In this document: piece after piece, positions 11,596-22,399 of the stretch
Layout of the letters: each line of letters begins with the position of its first letter
Position numbering within the stretch: position 1 is the stretch's first letter
NCBI GenBank assembly: GCA_022497155.1
Contig: MU385711.1
Coordinates: forward strand, 682,001 to 746,000
Source: Whalleya microplaca
Lineage: Eukaryota > Ascomycota > Sordariomycetes > Xylariales > Xylariaceae
Length of the DNA stretch: 64,000 bases
Reading direction: 5' to 3'
Position numbers and translations under genes: made by a program
The notes under the pieces: generated by a model
The model's database searches: none
Seen by the model: the letters and a program-made list of their open reading frames with translations, nothing else
Told to the model about the DNA's origin: nothing

Positions 11596-13243
11596 ATTAC
11601 GCTTTATGTACCTATATTGCAGTTATATCTTACAAGTTGGAGCCAGGAGGAAGACCTAGGTCGGGCTGACGGCATTGCGAACTTGTTGTCGACTGGTAAT
11701 AGCCCCGACCAGGGCAAACATATCAAGGCCATATGCGAGAAATTTCACTGAAGCGGAGTCACTCGAGATGATCGTGGAGGCGCACCTATGTACCCATTGG
11801 CTATTAACTCCATTGTTTAGTCATAACATAAGTTCTTGTTTAATCACTAGACACTGCACAATTCAACACGGTTTAAGTCAGATGGTTCCCTAGGTATTTC
11901 CCATTACATGTTACAACCTAACCACTCATTCCAACCTCTCATTACCCTCGCATAGGTCACGTGAGATGGTTTGCCAAGGCCACTATCAGGCTTGGCAATC
12001 CACCCCCGCAGCCCCGCAATAGGAGGCTATTCAAAATATATGACTTCAGTTCGCCGACCTTTAGATAGACGCTCTTTTAGCTAGCCAGCGATCAATCTAA
12101 GTAATTACCCTTCTACGCCTTCTGTTATATAAAATCAATACCTGTGGTAACGACTTTGTTACATTACATCCCTGTAGATTTTGTGGTGGTGACTGTACCT
12201 AGACGCGCTCAGTCAAAACGTACTTGTTATTCCAGACAAGATTGAGTATCAGCGACTCAGGCAGGACACCCCGAGTATGCCTAATGTATACGAGGCAGCC
12301 AGTGCGAGTCTATAACACTAGCTTCAGTAATCAAAATGATACACGCCTGAGGGCTGTAATTTCCCCCGCCACTCTTCCTATTTTAAAGCAGCGCCTGGCT
12401 GACATGCAATCCAATTGGTAGTGTGAGGGTGGGGGTTCAGTGTCGCAGCACATTGCGGCAGAATATCGTTGGCTAGCAAATTCCACTTCTCCAACATTAG
12501 GTTGTGCAACTTCGATACCGAATGATAGAGGAGCAAAATGTGCAATATTGGTCATGATTGCTGACGCTCGATGCGATGTCCAAAGTGCAACATGTATTGT
12601 GGCGTTAAGAGGACTAGGGTCGAGCGCAGTGAGAATGATTTAGGAATGACTTGGCTATTATTGAGTAGCATTTCGGAGTATCATTGTATTCAGATTCCGA
12701 AAGTGAAGGAATGACAAAAAAAACTAGGTTATAATGAGAGGAACATCATGGCTCATAGTTCCATGAAGACCTATTTGTCTGATGTGACGATAATAGGGGT
12801 ATCAGTGATGGTGCCTTAACCTAATGGATCTCGGAGCAATAATTGCTCCGAGAGGCCTGTTGCTTAAAAGAGATCCTCTAAGCTGTTAGAGGTCCTTTAG
12901 ATCTTAGACCTTCATACCATTCTCTAAAACAACTACAGTGATTACGGTAGAACCTAAATGATCATTGCACACACTATAACTATAATATCTGACCTCAAGT
13001 CTTGAACGTAGAACAGTTTAAGCGATCGTCTGCTCCCTCGGAGCCTCGAAAGTAACAATCATGGATAAAGACAAAAAATACATAAGAATGTATGCACGTG
13101 GCGTGGACCCGCGTATCCCAGCTAAGACGAGATAACACGGCCCTAGAATTACAAGCAGCTGGCAGAAGAATACCATACCATTATGTGTGATACAGATATT
13201 TTAAGTTATAATTCCAAAATCCAGAAGTAGGCCCATTGCATGG
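11596..13243. other. Intergenic, no supported gene
   Basis: Small frames between 12220 and 12650 on both strands have no recognisable motif and no splice support. A perfect 23-base palindrome lies at 12830-12852. AT-rich elsewhere. Confidence 0.5.
12830..12852. repeat. Perfect 23-base palindrome with CGG/CCG half sites
   Basis: CTCGGAGCAAT, one central A, then ATTGCTCCGAG. The ends contain CGG and CCG separated by 13 bases, a layout that dimeric Zn(II)2Cys6 regulators can bind. It lies about 400 bases beyond the 3' end of the SesA-like gene and over 1.2 kb upstream of the asparaginase pseudogene start, so no target gene is obvious. Confidence 0.6.
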
Positions 13244-14089
13244 TCAAACCAAACCGGTGAGTCCACGACTCTCTAGCATAGCTCTCACTTGCTGTGACTC
13301 TTGTTCAGAGAGTGGCCTTCCAGCAATTGAGAGCATTTGGTTTACTGGTCGTGTGGTGCATGCCGTTTGCTCGTTAACTTTGGATTCCTGGTTATTGGGT
13401 TGCATCATGCCAACTCGCAAGAGTTCCACTAGTTGGGGATCCTCTGGACCTGCTCGTACGTGAACGTTGTTGTTAATATTGTTTCGGCATGCTGTAACCC
13501 ACTCCACTGCATGTGGGACGTTCTCGCCGCCGCTCGAGGGTGCAACTACGGTGCAGTTATTCGATCCCACGTTGTCATCTGCCTGTGCTACCCTTGCCTT
13601 AGCCAGTTGTTAGATTTGAGTTATCTTTATAAGGGGGAGGACACTCGCTGTTATTTTTCCCAATAGTTGTCCCATGCTTACGTGTGATGACAATATGCGG
13701 TGGTTATCTTGCGATATGTGGAGATGTAGAAGATCTTTCTGGGCCGAGAGAGATTCAAGCGTCTTCGACACTTGAGACCTTCGAGACGGGGCGTGGATAA
13801 TTCTCTCAATTAACGAATTGGTTCCTCTCAAAAGGGCCAGGATTCTGCAAGCAGCGGTAGATATTTGAACCAGGATGTTAATTATCAAATCGTTTGGTTC
13901 GGATGATTCAGTTGTTTGTTGGGAAACCTGAGAAACAACTCTCAAGAGGAGTTGAATATTAATTTTGTGTTCTCGATATGCAGCTGGTCCCTCCTTTATA
14001 TCGTGGATAAGCTGAAGCAAAATTTTGCTGACAGAGTAGCCGTATGCTACTAACTGAGTTGTACTGGCTAACCCTCCAATTATATCCAT
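13244..14089 (-). CDS. Stand-alone SesA-like / NLR N-terminal-domain protein
   Basis: Model: complement(join(13244..13587,13645..14089)), 262 residues; the 57-base intron starts GTGTCC (weak donor), has a CTAAC branch site and ends TAG, and the phase closes. The N-terminal 145 or so residues (MDIIGGLASTTQLVAYGYSV start, then amphipathic helices) resemble the helical domain at the front of fungal NLR (NACHT/NB-ARC) receptors, such as SesA-like or Fungal_N domains. Here the domain stands alone with no NTPase. The second half holds Asn/Gly-rich stretches (DDNVGSNN, NNINNNV) and then a charged helical tail. In fungal incompatibility systems, short Asn/Gly motifs next to such domains can be amyloid signalling motifs; calling these an example is inference. 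No NLR gene is adjacent in the window, though a TPR protein lies at its right edge. Confidence 0.55.
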
Positions 14090-15007
14090 ATGTGTAGGAA
14101 TTGTTGAAATTAAGAATTGGCGGGAAATCCTGTAGGATTCCCCCAGACAACTGTCTGCAGTTAAATTCGATGAGACAGCACTTCATATAGGGTGCCGGAA
14201 CACACAAGCTGACATCCGTAATTAATCACAGCCTTGAGACATGTCATGGCAACTTACTAATTTACCAAATGATGGGACGCCAGGTGGTCGAGGGATCTTC
14301 ACCGAAAATCTAGGCACTCAATATTTCATGTTGTGATACTCCAATCTGCAAAAATACTACCCCCTCGTATGAATCTAGAACTCGGTGGGCTATGCCGCTG
14401 CTTTTATCTGTGTGAAGCCTACGCTCGTCAGATAAATTTACCGATGAGTTCCCTGAAACAATTTCTTCATTACTATAATTAGCACCACGTAGATATAAGA
14501 GTGCTAGGCGGCGTATTATAATGTGTCCTAGATACGGCGTCTACCGCTATTAGCCATATTGTAAATATCTATCTACCCATTATCTCTCGTCTTGATACCT
14601 AATATATAAAACACTTCGGTATACCAGCTACAATAAACTGCTTAGTATAAGTAACGGCTTGTATTGATACTATGCTGTAAACCTAATATGACTTTGTTTG
14701 ACTGACATAGCTTACTGCCACCGTTTTATGTGTGAGGCACAGAGACGGACCCCATATCAGTACCCAGGTTCAAATCAAGGCTTACATAACATAACCCCTT
14801 CACACACTGATGATTTTATAGCTTACTTCCTCGGTTGCTATTTACACATGCTACATGATCCTGAATAATATCAGGGGTGTTCAGCTATGTTGACCATGAG
14901 GCGAGGCAGTTTCGAATATGATATCTTTGTAGTCGTCGTTGAAACTATATATTAAGTCAACATGTCTGTAATTGCCGCAGTTATATGCCTTCACAACATA
15001 TACCTAG
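14090..15007. other. Intergenic, AT-rich
   Basis: Divergent promoter space between the SesA-like gene (minus) and the Cys-rich membrane protein gene (plus). No frame, tRNA or repeat could be supported. Confidence 0.55.
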
Positions 15008-15754
15008 ATGCCATTCCTCTCATTGAGAAGATTTGCGGCTTCGGCGAATCACAACAGGGTGGGCTACAACTCTCGCGTCATAGCTACTGAGAAGTCTAAC
15101 TTCGGCAATACAATACACAAAGCAGCGGATCATTGGCGATCAATCCTTGCGGTTTGCTTACTCGGCATAGTGTGTGTTGTTGTTCCTACTGTCGTTATCT
15201 CTTCGGCGTCCGGGAGAGTTCAACATACCTCATCACAAACCTCAGCAGATGCACTAGCTACACTCAAGCTATCGCAACCCTCTACTAGCAACTTACCCTC
15301 GTCGTCATTGCTTCCGCAAACTTCATTCTATTCTACTACTCAGAGCCCTATGACTACAAGCTCTAGTAGTAACTTACCCTCGTCGTCATCGCCTCCGCAA
15401 ACTTCATTCCATTCCACCACTCAGAGCCCTACGACTACAAGCTCTACTCCAGTTCCCATTTCTGTCCAACTTCAAGCAACCGAAAAAGTGGCACTGCTGG
15501 CAGCCGGCGCCTCCTGCTCCAGCGACACTCAGTGTGACATCCCATATGTCTGCTACACAGACTCAGATTCAAAGACAGCCACATGTTGCGGCAAAAATAT
15601 TCGTGGCTGTCCGGGCGCTCCGTGTAGCAGTCCCGAGGACTGTCTCGACCCATATGGCTGCGTAGAAGGACTAGGAACATGCTGTGGATATTCGCCGTAC
15701 ACCGTCATTCGTCAACCTACTTGCTACACAGCCGAACCGACCACCACCACTTAG
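15008..15754 (+). CDS. Ser/Thr-rich, Cys-rich single-pass membrane protein
   Basis: Intronless, 248 residues. A basic N-terminus of about 45 residues is followed by one hydrophobic segment (about 46-69, containing ILAVCLLGIVCVVVPTVVIS), which predicts a type II signal anchor. Next is a Ser/Thr/Pro-rich stalk, probably O-glycosylated, containing two tandem 27-residue repeats (NLPSSS..PPQTSF..STTQSP). The C-terminal 80 or so residues hold about 14 cysteines in short spacings (CSSDTQCDIPYVC, CCGKNIRGCPGAPC, CLDPYGC, CCG), probably a compact disulfide-bonded extracellular module. I do not recognise the family. The architecture fits a cell-surface or wall-associated protein. No partner gene is evident. 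Confidence 0.7.
   Translation: MPFLSLRRFAASANHNRVGYNSRVIATEKSNFGNTIHKAADHWRSILAVCLLGIVCVVVPTVVISSASGRVQHTSSQTSADALATLKLSQPSTSNLPSSSLLPQTSFYSTTQSPMTTSSSSNLPSSSSPPQTSFHSTTQSPTTTSSTPVPISVQLQATEKVALLAAGASCSSDTQCDIPYVCYTDSDSKTATCCGKNIRGCPGAPCSSPEDCLDPYGCVEGLGTCCGYSPYTVIRQPTCYTAEPTTTT
15281..15442 (+). repeat. In-frame 2 x 81-base tandem duplication
   Basis: Two adjacent 81-base units (15281-15361 and 15362-15442) encode successive 27-residue Ser/Thr-rich repeats in the stalk of the membrane protein. The units are nearly identical in DNA, so the duplication is fairly recent and the stalk length may vary between strains. Confidence 0.85.
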
Positions 15755-17304
15755 CCAATTGCCCCGATATCATAGTAAATATATAGATATATGGAGCCTC
15801 CAATGTTGTTCACAGCAACTATTACAATAAAGAATGGACACTTGATGCACAGTGCTTCAAGCTGTGGATAAAATCAATTCAAAGGCATATGTCCCTTTAA
15901 GCAAACCTGCCTATGGTGTACATATTATATGGGGATCTTAGAAAAGTAGAGTGGTTGTACGATTATTCTCTGGCGTCTATTTATAAGACAATTGTTGGTA
16001 GAAATCATGATATAATATACTTCATAAGACTTAATATTTCCACAGGAATAGAAACTTAATCAGACTCATAATACATACCTCACTGTTCTCTCAAGCATGA
16101 GGTGTATATATACTATGAGGGCGTTAGCTGCCATTCGGTTAAATCCTCGTCACTTCTTCTACTAGAATGTCTAGTCAGAGGTCCGCCACGATGCTGAATC
16201 CAGTATTCTCCTGCCACTGTATTGTCCAGTTCAACGTCTACATAGTAAAACTACTTCTACCGTAGTTGGACTGTAGTCAAGTCTGGTGAAATATTATTTT
16301 TAGTCCTTTAATGGCCTATTCCTCTTTGCAGATTTATTGAAAGTACATTCATATACGTCTCCGCAACGTGTTATCTTTCCTAAAAGTGCCTAATCCGTAC
16401 TCAGCGTTAGGATATCTGGCCAAGACTAAACAGTGGCTATGCTCCCAAGCAAACCCCTAGTAATAACTACCATGAATATCATAATCCCAGTCACCTTCAG
16501 AAAATGCTCATTTTGCAATTAGTTCTCAAGCTCTCACAGTGAGAATACAGAGGACTGACTGACCCACATGCTGTACTATAGTATAGGACATCCCCAAGGG
16601 CTCTAGATACTTAGACCCTACAACAACCAACGTGTATTCATCTTATAACTGTCATGCTAACCACCCAACCAGACACAGAGGCAACATAGCTAGGCATAAA
16701 CCATATCCTACATCAAAAGTGATTGTCGATGCTTACATACAGGACTCCTACGTTGATTACTTGGTCAGAAGCCTCGAGTGGCATGACTACTTTTGAATTA
16801 GGAAAGAGCTTCAGAGCACACATCTGCCCTTGGCAGTACCTACCTAGGTAGAAATATCCCGACGCTACAATGATGGCACCTACCTTGTCTTTCAAGGTAT
16901 CTTAGGTTGATAGGTCCATATCAACGCAGTATTCAAGGCAGTAACGCCAACCTACCCTAAGGTATTCCTTCCACACATATATAACTTAAGGTACCTATAT
17001 TTGCAATGAATTGCAGCCGTTTGTGATTGCATGTCCCTCGAGAAGGTGCTCCTCCTGTAACCTCGCAACCTTGCAATGTGAAATAGGCAGGCACAGCTTG
17101 TGAGCTCAATAATTACACTATTGGTTTCTTAGCCGTCCTTTCACTTCTTCAACATCGTCTTGTTCTACCTTCTTCTCTTGTGCATACCTTTTCTCTCTAG
17201 CTCTTGATCTGAATTCATAAAGTGTAGAGCATATAAGCCTCGTTACTTGAGCACAATTTCCTTCAAAATCTGTTATTATCCATCAACCAGCTACAGACGC
17301 AATC
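15755..17304. other. Intergenic, no supported gene
   Basis: AT-rich without convincing frames. The last 250 bases contain CT-rich and TATA-like sequence (AGCATATAAGCC near 17230) that fit the promoter of the following gene. Confidence 0.55.
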
Positions 17305-18184
17305 ATGTCTTGGTCAATTAATGGTTCTGGGACTGTCTCGAAGTCTGTCTATGCTGGAAACCTCCTGCGTATATGGCCAGAAGGCTGGTTCCGAGACAAG
17401 TCGATTGATGATAGAGACCGTGCGCTACTGTCTGCTGAGCCTGTCGACTTTGTGGATTACAACCTTGACAATGCAAATTTCTTGCGCAGCATAGTTGGTT
17501 TTAACACATGCCCATTTCTATACTGTCGAACTAGTAGCTTATATCATACACAGTACTGCGCAAAGCAAGACGAGAACTTCGAGGTCGTATGCACATTTAT
17601 TACACCTCCTTTATGACAGTTACATCTAACTAGATTTTGCTAGATTGAATGGAACGTAGAGAATGACCAAACTTGCAAGAACATGATCGCGCAAGCTGGT
17701 GGGACCCTTGCTGGCTTCCCAGAAACCACAAAAGAACATACCAACTGGCTATCCATGAAGAGTAAGAATAGCTACATTTCTGCAACCGGTCGTAACTGAT
17801 AGTATTTTAGTCAATATTAATGTTTCAATTCCCGAATGTGCTGACATCGCCGCGGCATCGGGCTTCTTGTCGTCAAGGCCAACCCGGACTCGGATCTTTA
17901 AGGGCCCAAAGGAGACTTGCTCTCTCCATGAATGGGATGCCATGATAATTCGAGACTGCATCCCCAGTACTGATGGAATCATGGATGCTGAGCGCATTTC
18001 ATCTCGCAAATGGGATGTTCTTCTCGTGAAAATGTGCGAGGACTTTAACTGTAAGTCTACTATCTGTGCAATTCAAGATACCGGAGTTGATTGACGTACT
18101 GCTCTAGATCCTTGGGTGGTCTTTACGATCAAGGATTCTGGTTCGGCCGCAGAGCTAGGATACCAGGAATGCTACGCTCTTTGA
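17305..18184 (+). CDS. Orphan four-exon protein of unknown function
   Basis: Model: join(17305..17586,17644..17761,17811..18050,18108..18184), 238 residues. Introns of 57, 49 and 57 bases have GTATGC, GTAAGA and GTAAGT donors and TAG acceptors, and all phases close, which is strong evidence for a real gene. There is no signal peptide or membrane segment (MSWSINGSG start). It has about nine cysteines and several conserved-looking tryptophans (RIWPEGWF, IEWNVEND, CSLHEWDAM, RKWDVLL). I do not recognise the fold. It stands alone, 1.5 kb from the previous gene and 0.9 kb from the convergent DUF1996 gene. Confidence 0.7.
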
Positions 18185-19122
18185 GAACTGGAGCTGCTCT
18201 ATTGCACATGTTGCCTTATGACTATATTTTAAGCCTATTTTGAGATTTATAATGTCGCCGCCCTGCCTATCAATCGTTTCATCTATCCCGAGAGGCGCCT
18301 CTAATACCCTTGAGGCCGTCAGCATGTATGTACATCAGTTAAGTTGAATTTGCTGCAGGCTAATGCATAGTCCCGACCGAATAAGACAATCTTCACCTTT
18401 TGATTTCATACCTAGGTACTGGCTTGATTACTTAGGTAGTACAAAGTGAAGCTATAAGAGGGGCAGAACCCTTTATGTGTACAAGTAATGGCCATATGTA
18501 GGCCCGCGTCAAAACAGTTGCCACCCTACGAGCCGGTGTACTTGAAGATCCATATAGCTTTAATTCATCAGATTGAAATTGATAAGATCCATTTGTCTAG
18601 GGTTCTCATATGATAATATTCAACTCAGTAGCTGTGTCTTTAGAGTTGCCCAGCCCTCGGTAAGATCCATACTGTCAACGGTAGCTAGAGTGATTAGCTT
18701 AATAATTACGTTATAATAAATATATTTCACTTAGCGCTATACCACAAGATTCTGAATCCATATCAAGTAACTCAGGGGCGTATAACGATCGGGAAGAATA
18801 ATCCTATGTAGGAACCCCACCACTTAATCAATCTCTATGAACGGGCTACTAGCTACGCCATTTTAGCTACCCCTCTGATCATTCAAGACAGTATATGTAA
18901 TAGCCAGAGCACAAAGTGAGTTGAAATATCTGGAAAGTGAGGCGGCAGGTTCTCCAGGGAGAAAAACGGCATAAAACTGAAGACTACAGAGTAATTAAAC
19001 TGGAGTACACGAGTGGTTCTCAGCTGGATCTTCAATAGTACCCCCCGAAGCTAGACTTAAATTAGCCATGTTGCTGTCCTCGTGAAAATATTTGGGCGTT
19101 GGATTATGTGGTGTTATGTTCT
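18185..19122. other. Convergent intergenic region
   Basis: Lies between the 3' ends of the orphan gene (plus) and the DUF1996 gene (minus). No frame or RNA gene is visible. Confidence 0.55.
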
Positions 19123-20481
19123 CTAGTAAATAGCTCGGCCAGTCTCATCTGTAACAGGCATGCCACCAGGAAGTTCAGTAAGCCCTGGGGGGTCACATTA
19201 GCATGCACACTAGCACTAGCAGTAAGGGGCAAGGACAAATACTCACAGCCATCAATGTCTTCGTCAACGGTGGCCTTAACGCTGCATTGGTTACCCTGCT
19301 GGATAGTCTGGGACTTGAGCTGTGGGCAGTTGATGTTGCAGTTCGTATCCATGGCCGTCTGGAGCGCATCGCCCTTCCAGCCGAACATGTAGTCGCCGTG
19401 GTTTCCGTACCCGGTTGCATCACCGAAACTCCACACGAATGGCTGGGATCCATCTGTATTTCTTTAGTATCTTCCTCTAGAAGTCTCAAATGGACACAAG
19501 TAGGTAGTCTCGGATTATGAAGTGGAAACTACTTGACTTTAATTCGGAGATGCTTACCTTCAGGCCAATCAGCCTCGTTGTTGAAGGGGGTGGTGTCCCA
19601 GATAACCTCGTAGAAGAGCTGTGGGATCTTGACGGGGTGAGTGGATGGGCAAGCACCGCCAGTCTCGAATGTTCCACTTTCGGGGTAGGCGACATGGCTG
19701 GAGTGGTCGGGGGAGTCAAGGTCCTTTCCATTCCAGCAACTAGCCCCGTTAGCTTTATCAGGGGTAATTGGCACCTTTTCAATACTCACGTTGGGAACCT
19801 GATGTTAGCCATAATTCCAGCCTTGCAAGCCTTCTTTGGCATGTCCTTTGTCTCTCCAGTTCTTGTCATGATATTTTCCAGGCATGTATATGTGAGTTGT
19901 CGGAACTTGCTCGCCTGAGCCTCAGTCCTGTAGGTGGGATCGCCTACGATCATTCGGAAGCCCTAGTATGGCGTTAGCACTTAGGTTTCCACGGTCATGG
20001 GTTTTTTGCGGGCAACGACAACTCACAGGTTGAAAGGCGGTAACCTTGGCATTGTTATAACTTGGTGTGTAGTAAACGGTCATACCACCCTGGGATGACT
20101 CAAAGCCGGCGTTAGGCTTCTGCTGAACCCGCTTATATGTTCCGTTACGTGCACGGAAATACAGCACGGCAGTCCAGTAGTTTGAGAAGTCGTCTGCGAA
20201 TGTGCAGGTCGTGCAAGTCGCCTCAGTGGGGATGTCTACACTTGCTGGGTCCATCGAGGCTTGAAACGCATTCTATTTAAGTCAGAAGATACTCCTTTTA
20301 GAGTTTGATATTACCTATCACTAACACCACCGATGACTTGGTGAACATGGGGTGTCCCTGTCACTCCTGGGTTGACCAAAGGGTCAAGACGCTCAACAAC
20401 GAGCTGGGAGCATGAAAACCGAAGCAATGCAGATGCATGGGGCGCAAAAAGCGCCAGGCTGGCGGCGAAAGTTAACTGCAT
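19123..20481 (-). CDS. Secreted DUF1996-domain protein
   Basis: Model: complement(join(19123..19184,19247..19453,19558..19739,19790..19962,20027..20272,20326..20481)), 341 residues, six exons, every phase consistent. Residues 1-18 (MQLTFAASLALFAPHASA) form a signal peptide. DUF1996 landmarks follow in order: RFSCSQLVVERLDPLVNPG, HVHQVIGGNAFQASMDP, the cysteine pair CTTCTF, TAVLYFRARNGTY, CWNGKDLDSPDHSSHVAYP, VWSFGDATGYGNHGDYM, and the terminal block DGWLTELPG, which only appears once the last intron is removed. Length is close to the bare domain, with no C-terminal WSC or cellulose-binding module. Family members are extracellular and some bind polysaccharide, but no reaction is established. 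The His-rich motifs (HVHQ, DHSSH, GNHGDY) could bind a metal; that is inference. Confidence 0.93.
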
Positions 20482-22399
20482 CCTGGTGACCTTGAGGGCT
20501 GCTGCAATGAGGCGATGGTGATAGTGCAGATGGTGTTCCTGTGGCGTGTCGCAACGGGGACTGATGGTATTTAAATAAAGTATTAGGCGGCCATTCATTA
20601 TAGAGACTTGAAACTGTTCCTATACCATCGAATGTCGTCGTATCGAATCTCTGCGGTTAATATGACAATATAGCCGGTATGCCCGGTCCTTGTCTCCAAA
20701 TGGGGCGATCCACGGGTGACGTACTCTATTATTGGAGCGTTACCTTCTTGTTCCTGACAACGGATCATCCCTAATGGCCCAGTTTGGGTTGTAAGTGCTT
20801 CTCTCGTGGGCAAACAGAATAATCGTATGTTAATACTGAAATCCGCACCAGGTTACCGCGTAACGCCTAATCAATGCCGAGAAGACTTCTGCTTCTTAGC
20901 TCTCTACAGCGATAGCCATAATCACAGTTTTATCACTAGCTACCACTTTCATAACAAATTATTTACATCGGTACATAAATGAGAGTAATAAAGAAGATAA
21001 ATCCCTCATATGAATGCTTAGAATAGATCGTGATATTCTGAGTGACAGATCTATTATTGTACCGGTGGATGCTACCTTGCAGTTGGGTCTGGGGAAGAGA
21101 CGCAAGCGTCCACCATTTCAACAAAAGGCCGGAATGGAGTACTGACTCGGGTAAAAGGAAATGGCCCAGCGCTCACGCGACTAGCACATGTTCCGAAAGT
21201 TGTTCCATGACACGTCGTGAATCGTTAGCCCGATGATCAAGCTGTATCTTGGCAAACTTCAGCTTAATGTCAGCCGTTTCCAGTAAGGGGGTTTTCATTT
21301 AGGCATTATCCAGTTTGCATACGTCTATGGGCCGATACTGAAGCATGCAGATGTCTTATAACAACACTCTGGACAGCGTAAGATCGGGAGAGAGTTGTCC
21401 AACTACTGATATATGGTAACAGCATTGACAAATTATACTCAATATCTCATTGAAGAGAATTCAGATAGCGTACAAGTACCGACGTTAGCTTATATTAAAG
21501 CCAATGTACCCTATTTGATATCTTATCCATGGCCCTTCTTCATAATTTGTCATGGCATCCATATTGTTTGTCATCAGACTCATTCCGAATACGTCACATC
21601 TCTAAAATATTCCATACCTCGTAAAGACTCATTCAATACCAGGAACGTTGAATTAGGATTAGGATAGTGTAAACCTCGGTGCAGGCTTACTTTTCAGACC
21701 TGTTGATTCTCCCCTGAATGAATCTATTTGGATGTTTTATCTAGTCATGATTTGATTTTAGACTTTGAGCCTACGGTTTGTGTACTGTCTACAACCAGAA
21801 AGCCTCAACCCGCTGATTACCTAATCGTGTTATTGATATGAAGGTAGTGGCCTGACAGTTCTAACTTGTGTTAGACTCAAGTCAACTGAAAAATGTCTTC
21901 TATTGCTTTTAGGCCCGATAAGTCCTGATGAAACCATGTCCTGATCATTCAATGCAGGCGATAAAGCAACGTGATAGAGATAGTACTAATGTTCAGGGTA
22001 TGGATGATACCTATGAGATGTTATCATACTCAAGTTTTCGGGCACACTAATGGAGAAGTCGAGTTTGACAGCATACAACTGAGCCTAGTCATAATCAGGA
22101 AAACTTTTAATATATACTCTCATAAGCCTTCTAGAAAGACCCAATTGAAAGTAGGATAGAATGGTCTAATAATTGGTTGCTCTTTCTAGCACTACAGCTA
22201 GATTGATTGATAACTCTATGTACCCAGTTGGTTGCTATATTAAATATCGGTACTATGAATAACCATTCAATGTTGTTAAGTCTAAGTCTAATTGTACTCA
22301 GAGCCCTTCCGTGATTTTCTATAGTACAGCGTGTAGGTCGCCCAGCCTCCTGAATTCTAATATGTTAAACTCCAATATCTGACATCTAAGGAGTGAAAG
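20482..22399. other. Intergenic, AT-rich
   Basis: Contains the promoter of the DUF1996 gene at its left end. Small frames (for example 21413-21667) have no motif. No repeat or RNA gene recognised. Confidence 0.55.

Noticed and set aside
21654..21667. TTAGGATTAGGATA, resembling a telomere repeat
   Set aside because: Two imperfect units only, not TTAGGG; no evidence of a chromosome end.
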